Source: Poriferisodalis sp965221945
Lineage (GTDB): Bacteria > Actinomycetota > Acidimicrobiia > Acidimicrobiales > Poriferisodalaceae
Reading direction: 5' to 3'
Assembly: GCF_965221945.1 (NCBI RefSeq)
Contig: NZ_OZ244925.1
Location: 1,860,001 to 1,924,000 of the forward strand
Length of the DNA: 64,000 nt
Shown here one piece after another: positions 23,720 to 32,405 of the stretch. The stretch's first letter is position 1. The number at the start of each line of letters is the position of its first letter. Below the pieces are notes generated by a model that saw nothing but the letters and a program-made list of their open reading frames with translations, did not search any database and had not been told where the DNA came from. The position numbers and the translations under genes were made by a program.

Positions 23720-24487
23720 CTAGCTGCGAGGCGTCCAACGAAAGGCCCGCACCGTGACCAGCACTCCGAACACTCCCCACACACCGATGATCACCCAGCG
23801 CCACACCGGCATCGGCACGCCCTCAGCGAAGGGATCAAAGGTGCGCCCCAGCGCATGGGCGAGGTGCTTGATCGGGAAGATGTCGCCGATGAAAGTCATC
23901 CAGCGCGGTGCTGTGTCCGAGGGAATGAACACGTCGGACACGAAGTACAGCGGCAGCACACACATGTTGGTGATCGCAGGCGCCGCCTGCTCGCTCGGGC
24001 AGACGCAGGTGATAGCCAAGCCCAGGGCGGAGAACGCAGCCGCCCCCACAAGCAGGGAGATGAACAGGCTCGGCAGGGCGGCGAGCTGGATTTCGACGCC
24101 GTAGCCGAGCCAGCCGATGCCTATCACCAGCACGGTCATCAGCGCCGTCAGGACCAGCGACGAACCGACCTGCCCGCCCACGTAGACCCAAGGCCGCAGC
24201 GGTGTCGCCCGCATGGCCTTGAGCACTCCGTTCTCGCGCTTGATTACCGTGACGATGGCCGCGTTCATGAAGTTGGCCGAGACAAGTGCCAGCGCCAGGA
24301 TTCCCGGGACGTACACCGTTGCGACGCGTGCCCCGGTAGAGCTCATGATCTCGTTGCCGAAGATTGACGTGAAGATCACCAGGAACACGAGCGGCAGCAC
24401 CACCGTGAAGAACGTGGCGGCGGGGCTGCGCCAGAAGCCCAGCAAGTTGAACGAGGTCTCACTGCGGAGCTGTCGAAGGGCCCTCAA
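23720..24487 (-). CDS. ABC-2 type transporter permease
   Basis: Protein of 255 residues with six hydrophobic segments and the layout of ABC-2 export permeases. It starts with a cytoplasmic helix (SETSFNLLGFWRSPAATFF), has a long loop after the first membrane helix (NEIMSSTGARVATVYVPGILAL) and the typical KRENGVLKAMRATPLRPW loop that contacts the ATPase. It overlaps the ATPase gene upstream by 4 bp, so the two form one exporter. Substrate is unknown; drug or lipid export is usual for this family. Confidence 0.9.
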   Translation of the reverse strand: MRALRQLRSETSFNLLGFWRSPAATFFTVVLPLVFLVIFTSIFGNEIMSSTGARVATVYVPGILALALVSANFMNAAIVTVIKRENGVLKAMRATPLRPWVYVGGQVGSSLVLTALMTVLVIGIGWLGYGVEIQLAALPSLFISLLVGAAAFSALGLAITCVCPSEQAAPAITNMCVLPLYFVSDVFIPSDTAPRWMTFIGDIFPIKHLAHALGRTFDPFAEGVPMPVWRWVIIGVWGVFGVLVTVRAFRWTPRS

Positions 24488-25446
24488 GAGTCTGAGCCAG
24501 TCAGCGCCAGGTAGGTGTCTTCCAGCGTGGGCGGCCGGACCGCCAGCGAGTCCAGCCGCGTGCCAGCCGTGTCGGCCGCAGCCAGCAGCTCCCGCACCAC
24601 GCCTCCCACATCTGCGGTGACCAGTTCGTGGCGCAATCCGCCCGCTGCTCCTGCGGCGGCAGTACCCGGCGGCATCGAGGAGCCGTCGCCGTTCAGCAAT
24701 TCACGCAACTTGTCCGGCAGGCGGCTCGGTTCCAGTTCCGCCGCTTCCCAGCTAATGCGCGCCCCCATAGCGGCGAGGGCAGCCAACTCGGATGCGGTGC
24801 CGTTCGCCACGATGCGTCCACGGGAGATCACCACGATCCGATCGGCGAGGTGATCCGCCTCGTCCATGTAGTGAGTGGTCAGGAGCACGGTCACGCCCAG
24901 CGTTCGCAACCCGCCGATGGTGTTCCAGGCCTCACGGCGAGCGGCTGGGTCGAAGCCTGTCGTCGGCTCGTCCAGGAAGACCAACTCCGGATCGCCGATC
25001 AGTGCCAGGGCCACGGCCAGACGTTGCTTCTGGCCGCCTGACAATCGTCGGGTTCGAGTCCGGGCGGCATCGGAGAGCCCGACCCACTCGAGCACTTCGG
25101 CGGTCGGGCGCGGAGAGCGGTAGTACGCGGACCACATCGTCACGATTTCCGATGCGGTGAAGTCGCCCTCGTGCTTGGCGCCTTGCAGTACGACGCCGAT
25201 GCGCTCACGCCACGACGCAGTGGCCTCGGCCGGATCGACACCCAGCACCCGAATCTCGCCCGATGTCCGGGTTCGCAGACCCTCCAAGATCTCGACCGTG
25301 GTGGTCTTGCCCGCCCCATTCGGCCCGAGGAATGCCAGGACCTCACCGGTCGCGACCGTCAGATCGACGCCCGCCACTGCCTCGACATCGCCATAGTGCT
25401 TGTAGAGCTGTGCGACCTCTATGGCGAGGTCCGCGCCGCCGTTCAT
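24484..25446 (-). CDS. ABC transporter ATP-binding protein (DrrA-like)
   Basis: ATPase of about 320 residues from the ATG at 25446 (MNGGADLAIEVAQLYKHYGD). Walker A is GPNGAGKTTT, signature LSGGQKQRL, Walker B LVFLDEPTTGFD, and the switch His lies in TTHYMDEADHLADRI. The C-terminal extension after about residue 225 is typical of DrrA/CcmA-type export ATPases. The start shares one base with the stop of the small membrane protein gene upstream (TGATG), and its stop overlaps the permease start. The open frame further upstream (to 25590) overlaps that gene and is not used. Confidence 0.92.
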   Translation of the reverse strand: MNGGADLAIEVAQLYKHYGDVEAVAGVDLTVATGEVLAFLGPNGAGKTTTVEILEGLRTRTSGEIRVLGVDPAEATASWRERIGVVLQGAKHEGDFTASEIVTMWSAYYRSPRPTAEVLEWVGLSDAARTRTRRLSGGQKQRLAVALALIGDPELVFLDEPTTGFDPAARREAWNTIGGLRTLGVTVLLTTHYMDEADHLADRIVVISRGRIVANGTASELAALAAMGARISWEAAELEPSRLPDKLRELLNGDGSSMPPGTAAAGAAGGLRHELVTADVGGVVRELLAAADTAGTRLDSLAVRPPTLEDTYLALTGSDS

Positions 25447-25715
25447 CACGCGTGTCCACCGACCGCGGCGCTGCCGGGTGCGTCGGCTGTGTCGTCGTCG
25501 TAACGCTCGGGATGCGCCACCTGCGGCCGGACGGCGGCCGCGTACAGCAGGACGGCAGGCGGACCGATGAAGATGATGAGCAGGATCCAATCCATGCGGC
25601 GCCGGCCGGCTGCGGAGAATCGCTGACTGCCCAGCCGCAGAACATCTGCAATTCCCAGGATCATGATCACCGCGGCCACCGCAGCAACGATGATCAGCAC
25701 CGTGCCGAAGTCCAC
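25446..25715 (-). CDS. Small membrane protein with two transmembrane helices
   Basis: Protein of 89 residues: helix 1 TVLIIVAAVAAVIMILGIADV, a basic loop, helix 2 WILLIIFIGPPAVLLYAAAV, and an acidic C-terminal tail. The loop and second helix resemble the PLDc_N-like small membrane proteins common in actinobacteria. It is the first gene of a translationally coupled set with the ABC ATPase and permease, so it may belong to the same exporter. Function is unknown. Confidence 0.7.
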   Translation of the reverse strand: MDFGTVLIIVAAVAAVIMILGIADVLRLGSQRFSAAGRRRMDWILLIIFIGPPAVLLYAAAVRPQVAHPERYDDDTADAPGSAAVGGHA

Positions 25716-25766
25716 GCGGTCACGCTACCGGGGAGGTCTTGCGCACCCGGCCGTGGAAGAGGCCAC

Positions 25767-26015
25767 TCAAGCCCCGAGCGTCGAGACGGCTTCGGACACA
25801 TAGAGCCCGGCGCCAGCGATGCCCGCAATGACGAGTCCTGCACCCGCCGACCACACGGTGCCGTTGAACAGGAGCCTCCCGCCAGCGGCGAGCACTACGG
25901 TCACCGCAACCGCTCCGAGCACCGCCCCGGGCACGTACGTGACGGCTATCCAGCCCGCCACCAGACCGCACAGGAACAGGACGGTGTCTTCGACCAGCCG
26001 AAGGACGCTGCGCAC
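25767..26015 (-). CDS. Small hydrophobic membrane protein
   Basis: Protein of 82 residues, MRSVLRLVEDTVLFLCGLVAG at the start, with three hydrophobic segments (LFLCGLVAGWIAVTYV, VLGAVAVTVVLAAGG, AGLVIAGIAGAGLYV). No family was recognised. It lies alone between the Nudix gene and the small membrane protein of the ABC set. Confidence 0.5.
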   Translation of the reverse strand: MRSVLRLVEDTVLFLCGLVAGWIAVTYVPGAVLGAVAVTVVLAAGGRLLFNGTVWSAGAGLVIAGIAGAGLYVSEAVSTLGA

Positions 26016-26091
26016 GCTCTCAACGTACGCTCCGGCAGACGCCTGAGGGCACGGTCCGTCTTGAGGAGCGGCCCTGGTCGTGTGGCGGTGG

Positions 26092-26706
26092 TCAGCTACG
26101 AGAGCTCACGTCGTGTGCCAGTTCGAAGCCGTAACGGGCCAGCCGACGGGTGCTGGCGTCGAGGTTCAGCACAGGATCGACGAGCTGGCTCTCAGCAATC
26201 CAGCGCAGTCCCTCAGACTCGTGATTGCCCCGTGCCACCGCGCCTCGCGGTGCGCGAACAACGAACCGCACGTCGAAGTGCAGGTGATCGGGCTCAATGC
26301 GCTTGCGGTTGACGAACAAGTGCACGTCGATGTCGACGGGGTCGCTCCAAACCTCAAGGCCCTCGATGCCGGTTTCCTCGGCGGCCTCACGCAGTGCGAC
26401 GGAGGCCAACGAGGACTCGCCGTCAGCATGGCCGCCGGGCTGCAGCCAGCGGCCGATCTTCACGTGCAGGAGCACGAGGCCGTGGGTGGCCTCATGGTTC
26501 ACCACCCAGGCGGACGCGGTGAGGTGTCCTGGCGCGCAGGAGCGATGTAGCGCGTCCCGATGACGGGCGGCAAAGTCGAGCAGGCGCCGGCGGTGCATTG
26601 CCTGGGTGCGGTCGCGAGGGACGAAGCATTCGACCACCGCAATCGCGGCTGCAAGGTCGCCTGCTGTATCGGGGTACTCGGGTCGCTGGACGAAATGCCC
26701 CGTCAT
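26092..26706 (-). CDS. Nudix hydrolase
   Basis: Protein of 204 residues from the ATG at 26706, which overlaps the stop of mpg by 4 bp. The Nudix segment is GGHADGESSLASVALREAAEETGI: the REAAEETG core is intact, but the first Glu of the box is displaced by one residue, as in the PGGHADG... subgroup. It would hydrolyse a nucleoside-diphosphate-linked substrate; which one cannot be told. Coupling to a DNA glycosylase suggests nucleotide sanitation (inference). Confidence 0.85.
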   Translation of the reverse strand: MTGHFVQRPEYPDTAGDLAAAIAVVECFVPRDRTQAMHRRRLLDFAARHRDALHRSCAPGHLTASAWVVNHEATHGLVLLHVKIGRWLQPGGHADGESSLASVALREAAEETGIEGLEVWSDPVDIDVHLFVNRKRIEPDHLHFDVRFVVRAPRGAVARGNHESEGLRWIAESQLVDPVLNLDASTRRLARYGFELAHDVSSRS

Positions 26707-27302
26707 CGCACGCTCACGTGTGAGCTGCTGCCGTCGAACCAACGCCATGGCAAGTCGGTGCCACGGTTGATGCCGATACGGCACGTACTCTGCAAGTTGG
26801 CCGGCGTCCAGCCGTCGTCGCGGATGCTCAGGCCATCGGGGGTCGTGAGGTCGCAACCGTCGTGAGTGCCGTCGATATCGAACGCCTCGGTCAGCTTCGC
26901 CGGACCCGAGCAGAGATCCCTGCAGGCAATCCGTTTGCTGGAGCTGCCGCGGCGAGCAGTCATCAGCTCGCAACCGCCCAATGGCTCGAGGGCGCGCAAG
27001 AGCACAGCCTCTCCGGCTCCGGCCGGCGAACACACTGCGTTCGCGCACCAGTGGAGTCCGTAGATCCGGTACACGTACAGGCGCCCGGGCGGACCGAACA
27101 TCGAGGCATTACGCGCCGTCGGCCCATTGCGCGAGTGGGCAGCAGGATCGCCGTCGCCGCTGTAGGCCTCTACCTCCACAATACGGCCGACGCGAAGGGA
27201 TTCGTCGTAGTGCACGAGCAGCTTGCCCACCAGATCTGGCGCGACTTCGGGTGCCGGTCGCTCGTAGAACTCCGGCGGCAACGGCGAGGCCGCCGACTCC
27301 AT
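26703..27302 (-). CDS. mpg: 3-methyladenine DNA glycosylase (AAG/MPG family)
   Basis: Base-excision repair enzyme that removes alkylated purines. About 199 residues; family segments are LARDLVGK-like APDLVGKLLV, RIVEVEAYSGDGDPAAHS (catalytic Glu region), NASMFGPPGRLYVYRIYGLHWC, and AVLLRALEPLGG. The start is taken at the ATG at 27302, which shares a base with the argH stop (TGATG); an ATG six bases upstream (27308) is equally possible. It is coupled to argH upstream and to the Nudix gene downstream. Confidence 0.93.
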   Translation of the reverse strand: MESAASPLPPEFYERPAPEVAPDLVGKLLVHYDESLRVGRIVEVEAYSGDGDPAAHSRNGPTARNASMFGPPGRLYVYRIYGLHWCANAVCSPAGAGEAVLLRALEPLGGCELMTARRGSSSKRIACRDLCSGPAKLTEAFDIDGTHDGCDLTTPDGLSIRDDGWTPANLQSTCRIGINRGTDLPWRWFDGSSSHVSVR

Positions 27303-28768
27303 CAGCATCCGCCCGGAGCGCCGCCGGCGGCCGCGAGGGCGGCGTCGAGGCGGTCCAATTGGACGGCCACGGCATCGGGTCCGCCAGCGCCTGGGGATGT
27401 GCGGCTGCGGTGTGCCGCCCCAGGCGCAAGCCGCTGCGCGGCCTCGGGTCCCAAGTCCGGATGAGCAGCTACGAGTTCGGTCAGCCGGTCCGCGCTGGGA
27501 GACGCCTCCGAGTCTGACAGTGCCTCGCGCACGAGCGCAGCAATGACGGCATGTGCCTCCCGAAAGGGTGTGCCGCGGGCTACCAGCCACTCCGCCAGAT
27601 CGGTCGCTGCGACGAACGGGTCATCAGCGCCTGCAGCCATCGCAGGGGCGTTGAAGCTCGCCGTGCTCAGCAGCCCGTCGAGCGCCAGGGTTACGAGGCG
27701 CACCGTGTCGACTGCGTCGAACAGCGGCTCCTTGTCTTCTTGAAGATCCTTGTTGTATGCGAGCGGCAGACCCTTGAGCGTCGCCAAGAACCCGGTCAGG
27801 TGACCGATCAATCGTCCCGATTTGCCACGTGCCAACTCGGCGACGTCAGGGTTCTTCTTCTGCGGCATCATCGACGAGCCGGTGGCGAACGCGTCGTCAA
27901 GCGTCACAAAGCCGAATTCGGCGCTCGACCACAGCACCAGTTCCTCGCCGAGGCGCGACAGGTGCACCCCGGTCATTGCCAGGCCATACAGCGTGTCGGC
28001 CACGAAGTCGCGGTCGCTGACTGCGTCAAGCGAGTTCTCGAAGACTGCTGCAAATCCCAACTCGGCCGCGGTCGCGGCCGGGTCCAGCGGCAGCGACGAA
28101 CCGGCCAGCGCGCCTGCACCGAGCGGCGACACGTCGGTTCGGATCCTGGCCTCGCCGAGCCGCTCGACATCACGCAGGAGGGCCCACGCGTGCGCAGCCA
28201 GGTGGTGAGCGAGCCCAACTGGCTGGGCCTGCTGCAAGTGGGTATAGCCGGGCAGCCGCACGCCGGCATCGTGCGCCTCGCGCGCCCGGCCGGCCAGCGT
28301 GCTCGCCAAGCCAAGCACCAACGGTGTCAGCTCGTCGATGGCGCCGCGGGTCCAAAGTCTCAGGTCAGTTGCGACCTGATCGTTGCGGCTGCGGCCGGTA
28401 TGCATCTTTGCCGCAACCTCGCAAAGCTCGGTGGCTCGACGCTCGACCGCCGTATGAATGTCTTCGTCGGTCGGGGCCCACACCATGTGGCCCCCGGCAA
28501 TCTCGGCTTCGACCTGTTCGAGCGCGGCGACTATGCCATCGTGCTCGTCGTCAGTGAGCAGGCCGACATCAGCCAGCATCGAGACGTGGGCGTGCGACGC
28601 TGCGATGTCCTCAGCGAACATTCGCTTGTCGAACGGCAGCGAGTCGTTCAACGCCGCCAGCGCGTCTGCGGGCGCGTTGGCGAACCGGCCGTGCCACAGC
28701 GTGGTCGGGCCGGGTCCTGACGGTTGGTCCTTGGCAGTGTCGTCAGCAGACATGATCGGGGGGCTCAC
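27302..28768 (-). CDS. argH: Argininosuccinate lyase
   Basis: Last step of arginine synthesis: argininosuccinate to arginine and fumarate. The 488-residue protein has the fumarase-superfamily signature GSSMMPQKKNPD, the SRNDQVATDLRLW segment, and the GYTHLQQAQPVGLAHH segment with the catalytic His region. Start is GTG at 28768, overlapping the argR stop by 4 bp (GTGA); an ATG five codons in (28753) is an alternative. It closes the arg cluster. Confidence 0.96.
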   Translation of the reverse strand: MSPPIMSADDTAKDQPSGPGPTTLWHGRFANAPADALAALNDSLPFDKRMFAEDIAASHAHVSMLADVGLLTDDEHDGIVAALEQVEAEIAGGHMVWAPTDEDIHTAVERRATELCEVAAKMHTGRSRNDQVATDLRLWTRGAIDELTPLVLGLASTLAGRAREAHDAGVRLPGYTHLQQAQPVGLAHHLAAHAWALLRDVERLGEARIRTDVSPLGAGALAGSSLPLDPAATAAELGFAAVFENSLDAVSDRDFVADTLYGLAMTGVHLSRLGEELVLWSSAEFGFVTLDDAFATGSSMMPQKKNPDVAELARGKSGRLIGHLTGFLATLKGLPLAYNKDLQEDKEPLFDAVDTVRLVTLALDGLLSTASFNAPAMAAGADDPFVAATDLAEWLVARGTPFREAHAVIAALVREALSDSEASPSADRLTELVAAHPDLGPEAAQRLAPGAAHRSRTSPGAGGPDAVAVQLDRLDAALAAAGGAPGGC

Positions 28769-29226
28769 AAATCGGCGAGTTCACGGCAGCGGCCGGCGAC
28801 CGCCGCGCCGCCCAGTTCCTCAACGGCCACGATGAACAGTGTGTCGTCGCCAGCCACGGTGCCGATCACGCCGTCGAATTCGCTTCGGTCGATGGCCGAG
28901 GCGACCACGTGCGCAGACCCAGGTGGGGTGCTCAGCACGACGATGTTCTGCGACCAACGCACGTCGAGCACCCAGTCCCCGAAGACGCGTCGCAGGGTGT
29001 TCTCGGGCAGGGTCCCGGGTGCATCGGCCTCTGGCACTGCATACACCGTGCGGCCTGCGGTGCGCATCTTGGCCACACCCATCTCGTCGAGGTCGCGGCT
29101 GACCGTGGCCTGGGTGACCTCCACTGAGTGCTCTCCCAGCAATCCGACCATCTGTGCCTGGCTGCCGATCTCGCTACTGGCGAGCAGCTCGCGGATGAGG
29201 TGCTGTCGCTGCGCCTTGGTGGTCAC
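28765..29226 (-). CDS. argR: Arginine repressor
   Basis: Hexameric arginine-responsive repressor, 153 residues. The N-terminal winged helix has the recognition helix TQATVSRDLDEMGV; the C-terminal oligomerisation and arginine-binding domain ends GTVAGDDTLFIVAVEE. Start is GTG, overlapping the argF stop (GTGA). Its presence inside the cluster implies autoregulation through the ARG-like boxes ahead of argC. Confidence 0.95.
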   Translation of the reverse strand: MTTKAQRQHLIRELLASSEIGSQAQMVGLLGEHSVEVTQATVSRDLDEMGVAKMRTAGRTVYAVPEADAPGTLPENTLRRVFGDWVLDVRWSQNIVVLSTPPGSAHVVASAIDRSEFDGVIGTVAGDDTLFIVAVEELGGAAVAGRCRELADL

Positions 29227-30140
29227 GACGCCTCCCCTTGGGCCGCCGCCTGTCCGGCCAGGAAGGCCAGCAGGCCCCGTGCTGCATGCATCCGGTTCTC
29301 GGCCTGCTGCCAGACCCTGCTCGCCGGGCCGTCGATGACCTCGGCGGCCACCTCCTCGCCCCGGTGCGCCGGCAAGCAGTGCAGGAAGATTGCACCGTCG
29401 GCAGCCTGCGACATGAGTTCAGGGGTGACTTGGTACGCGCCGAATGCGGCGAGCCGTTCGGCTTGTTCATCCTCTTGGCCCATCGACGTCCACACGTCCG
29501 TGCAGACCGCATCGGCGCCCACGACGGCTGCAGCCGGGTCGTCGGTGACCGTGCACTCACCGCCCAGCGCCCCAAGACGGTCGAGCGTCTCCGATGACGG
29601 CCCGTAGCCCGACGGAACAGCCAGCGTGCTCGGAATGCCGGCCAAGGCGCAGCCGATGGCCAGCGATCGCCACACGTTGTTCGCGTCGCCTACAAAGGCC
29701 ACCCGCTCGGTGCGATCCAAGCCGATGCACTGCGAGATGGTGAGCAGATCCGCCAGCGCTTGGCAGGGATGGGCGTCATCGGACAGCAGATTGACGACTG
29801 GCGCGACCTCACAGGCCGCCATCCGCTCAAGGAGGCCGTGCCGATAGACGCGAGCAGCGATCATCGTGTGGTAGCAGGCCAACGTACGGACGATGTCTTC
29901 GGCGGTCTCGCGCACGTCCATGCCCACCTCTTCGGGGCGGATGTAGACGGGGTGCCCGCCGAGCTGTCGCACGGCCATCTCCATCGAATTGCGGGTGCGG
30001 TTCGAGGCCTTCTCGAACACCAGTGCCACCCCGCTGCCCTCCAGTGCGGCAGGCGCAGCCGCGGCGGGGCGCGCCGACAGATCGAGGACCCAGCGCAGTT
30101 CGTCAGCAGACAGATCGTCGACTGCCAAGAAGTGCCTCAT
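29223..30140 (-). CDS. argF: Ornithine carbamoyltransferase
   Basis: Converts ornithine and carbamoyl phosphate to citrulline. From the ATG at 30140 (MRHFLAVDDLSADELRWVLD) the protein is 305 residues. Carbamoyl-phosphate site FEKASNRTRNSMEMAV (S-T-R-T type, here SNRTR), ornithine loop VWTSMGQEDEQ, and HCLPAHRGEEV are visible. The start shares one base with the argD stop (TGATG). The frame is open further upstream to 30179, but that part overlaps argD. Confidence 0.95.
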   Translation of the reverse strand: MRHFLAVDDLSADELRWVLDLSARPAAAAPAALEGSGVALVFEKASNRTRNSMEMAVRQLGGHPVYIRPEEVGMDVRETAEDIVRTLACYHTMIAARVYRHGLLERMAACEVAPVVNLLSDDAHPCQALADLLTISQCIGLDRTERVAFVGDANNVWRSLAIGCALAGIPSTLAVPSGYGPSSETLDRLGALGGECTVTDDPAAAVVGADAVCTDVWTSMGQEDEQAERLAAFGAYQVTPELMSQAADGAIFLHCLPAHRGEEVAAEVIDGPASRVWQQAENRMHAARGLLAFLAGQAAAQGEAS

Positions 30141-31393
30141 CAGCCACCCCCGAGCACGTTCGCGAAGATCGCCAGGCATTCATCGATCTGCTCGCTCGAC
30201 ACCACCAACGGCGGCGCGAACCGCACTGCGGTCGGCGAGATGCCATTGACGACGAGCCCGGCCTCCAGGCACGCCGCTGCAATCTCGGGGCCGCTTCGGC
30301 CGATGGCATCGGTGTCGAGTTCGGCGGCAATGAGCAGACCCAGGCCACGGGTGTCGACGACGCCGGGGACGCCCATGAGCTTTCCGGCCAGTTCCTCGCC
30401 ACGGGCTGCCGCCAACCCAGGCGCGTCGATCGCCTCCATCGTGCGCAGCACGGCACGAGCGGCGCTCGCGGCCAGTGGCTGGCCGCCGAAGGTGGTGGCG
30501 TGGTCGCCGGGTTGAAACGCTCCGGCGACATCGCGACGGGCCCAGATCGCGCCGATCGGCACGCCGTTGCCCAGCGCCTTGGCCATCGTCACGATGTCAG
30601 GACGCGCCGCGCCTGTCGGGCCGCCGGCCGGATCGAAGTGGTAGTGCCAGGCGAACCACTTGCCCGTGCGCGCCAAGCCGGTCTGTACCTCGTCGATGAT
30701 CAGCGCCATACCGCGTTCGTCGCAGATCTCCCGGACGCGGCGCAGGTAATCGCCGTCGCCGACGTTCACGCCGCCCTCGCCTTGGACAACTTCCAGCAGG
30801 ACCGCGCAACAGCTCGGATCCAGGGCCGCCTCGAGAGCCTCCGCGTCGTTGTAGGGCACATGGCGGAAGCCCTCAGGCAGCGGCTGGAACGTCTCGTGCT
30901 TTTCGGGCTGGCCGGTGGCGTGCAGAGTCGCCAGGGTTCGCCCGTGAAACGACCTCAGCGCGCTCACCACAACATGGCGCCCGCGCCCGCCGTACTTGCG
31001 CGCCAGCTTGATCGCCCCTTCGAGCGACTCGGCGCCGCTGTTGCAGAAGAAGATCTGTCCGCCGCCGCCCTGCAGCCGGTCGATGGTCTGAGCCACCTCG
31101 ACCTGGGGTTCGGTGCCGAAGAGGTTCGAAACGTGCAGCAGCGTGCGCGCCTGCTCGTTGAGCGCATCGGCGACCGCCGGGTGGGAGTGGCCGAGCGAAG
31201 TGACGGCCAGCCCTGCCAGGAAGTCCAAGTAGCGCTTGCCGTCGCGGTCAAAGAGCTCGCAGCCGCTGCCCCGCACGAACTGGACGGGCGGCGGTCCATA
31301 AGTCGGCATGAGCGGGCAGGAATCCAGCCCTGCGCCGCCCATGGCGGCGGCGTGCGCAGCGTTCGAAGATGTCTCCGCCGTGGTCTGTGTCAT
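30140..31393 (-). CDS. argD: Acetylornithine aminotransferase
   Basis: PLP-dependent class III aminotransferase, 417 residues, making N-acetylornithine. Visible segments: LDFLAGLAVTSLGHSHP, FFCNSGAESLEGAIKLARKY, RSFHGRTLATL, and the PLP-Asp region ALIIDEVQTGLARTGKWFA; the lysine lies further on, in the PDIVTMAKALGNGVPIGA segment. It lies 46 bp downstream of argB and is coupled to argF. Confidence 0.95.
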   Translation of the reverse strand: MTQTTAETSSNAAHAAAMGGAGLDSCPLMPTYGPPPVQFVRGSGCELFDRDGKRYLDFLAGLAVTSLGHSHPAVADALNEQARTLLHVSNLFGTEPQVEVAQTIDRLQGGGGQIFFCNSGAESLEGAIKLARKYGGRGRHVVVSALRSFHGRTLATLHATGQPEKHETFQPLPEGFRHVPYNDAEALEAALDPSCCAVLLEVVQGEGGVNVGDGDYLRRVREICDERGMALIIDEVQTGLARTGKWFAWHYHFDPAGGPTGAARPDIVTMAKALGNGVPIGAIWARRDVAGAFQPGDHATTFGGQPLAASAARAVLRTMEAIDAPGLAAARGEELAGKLMGVPGVVDTRGLGLLIAAELDTDAIGRSGPEIAAACLEAGLVVNGISPTAVRFAPPLVVSSEQIDECLAIFANVLGGG

Positions 31394-31439
31394 CTCGTTC
31401 TGGCCCTTGTGTCGATTGTCTGGTCGATAGTTCGGTCGG

Positions 31440-32405
31440 TCAGCTCGCCACCAGGTGCGGCCGGTCGCGCGTGATCATCGTGCCGACGCCGGCATCGGTG
31501 AACAGCTCGACGAGCACCACGTGGGGAACGCGGCCATCGAGCAGGTGAGCGCTGTTGACGCCGTTGCGCACGGCGCTGATGCAGGCCTCGATCTTCGGGA
31601 TCATCCCGCCGACGATCTTCCCGCCGGCCAAACGGGCAGCGAGCGTGTCGGCCGTGGCGCGACGGATCAGCGAGTCCGGATCTTGGACATCGTCGAGCAA
31701 GCCCGCGACATCGGTGAGGTAGACGACCTTCTCGGCTCCGAGAGCAGCCGCCACGGCTCCGGCCACGGTGTCCGCGTTGATGTTGTACGCCTGCCCCGTG
31801 GCGTCAGCCCCGATCGTGGAGATGACCGGGATCAGCCCTTCGGCGAGAAGACGCTCGAGCAGGTCGGTGTTCACGTCGGTGACCTCGCCTACGAAGCCCA
31901 GATCGGGGTTCCGAGCGGTCGCGGTGATGACTCGGCCGTCCTCGCCCGAGATGCCCACTGCCAGGGGGCCGTGCGCATTGATGGCACCGACGATGTCGCG
32001 GTTGACTTTGCCCACCAGCACCATGCGTGCAATGTCGAGGGTCTCCGCATCGGTGACCCTCAGCCCGTCGCGGAACTCTGACGTCTTGCCCAGGCGCGCC
32101 ATGAGATCGCCGATCTGCGGCCCGCCGCCGTGAACGACCACCGGTGCCAGGCCGATCTGGCGCAGCAGCATGATGTCGGCAGCAAAACCGTCGGTCAGCG
32201 CCGTGTCGACCATGGCGTTGCCGCCGAACTTGACGACAACGACCTTGCCTCTCCAACGACTGATATACGGCAGCATCTCGACGAGCAACTCGGCCCGCTC
32301 GACCTGCTTGGCATGTTCTTCGTCGGCGTCCTGTGACTGATCGGAATGATCGTCGCCGCAGGCGACCTGAGTCTGATCGGAATGATTGTCGCCGGCAGCA
32401 TTCAT
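31440..32405 (-). CDS. argB: Acetylglutamate kinase with a repeat-bearing N-terminal extension
   Basis: Phosphorylates N-acetylglutamate, the usually feedback-regulated step. From the ATG at 32405 (overlapping the argC stop as ATGA) the protein is 321 residues. The kinase core begins at about residue 40: VVVVKFGGNAMVD, VVVHGGGPQIGDLM, and GGKIVGGMIPKIEA. The first 35 residues are an acidic extension with a 12-residue tandem duplication (DNHSDQTQVACG / DDHSDQSQDADE, 36-nt period at 32331-32400). The extension is not part of the catalytic fold, and its role is unknown. Confidence 0.94.
   Translation of the reverse strand: MNAAGDNHSDQTQVACGDDHSDQSQDADEEHAKQVERAELLVEMLPYISRWRGKVVVVKFGGNAMVDTALTDGFAADIMLLRQIGLAPVVVHGGGPQIGDLMARLGKTSEFRDGLRVTDAETLDIARMVLVGKVNRDIVGAINAHGPLAVGISGEDGRVITATARNPDLGFVGEVTDVNTDLLERLLAEGLIPVISTIGADATGQAYNINADTVAGAVAAALGAEKVVYLTDVAGLLDDVQDPDSLIRRATADTLAARLAGGKIVGGMIPKIEACISAVRNGVNSAHLLDGRVPHVVLVELFTDAGVGTMITRDRPHLVAS

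Noticed and set aside
22383..23723. 446-codon plus-strand open frame
   Set aside because: Antisense shadow of tyrS.
25447..25590. N-terminal extension of the ABC ATPase to 25590
   Set aside because: It would overlap the whole second half of the small membrane protein gene; the TGATG start at 25446 fits the family N terminus.
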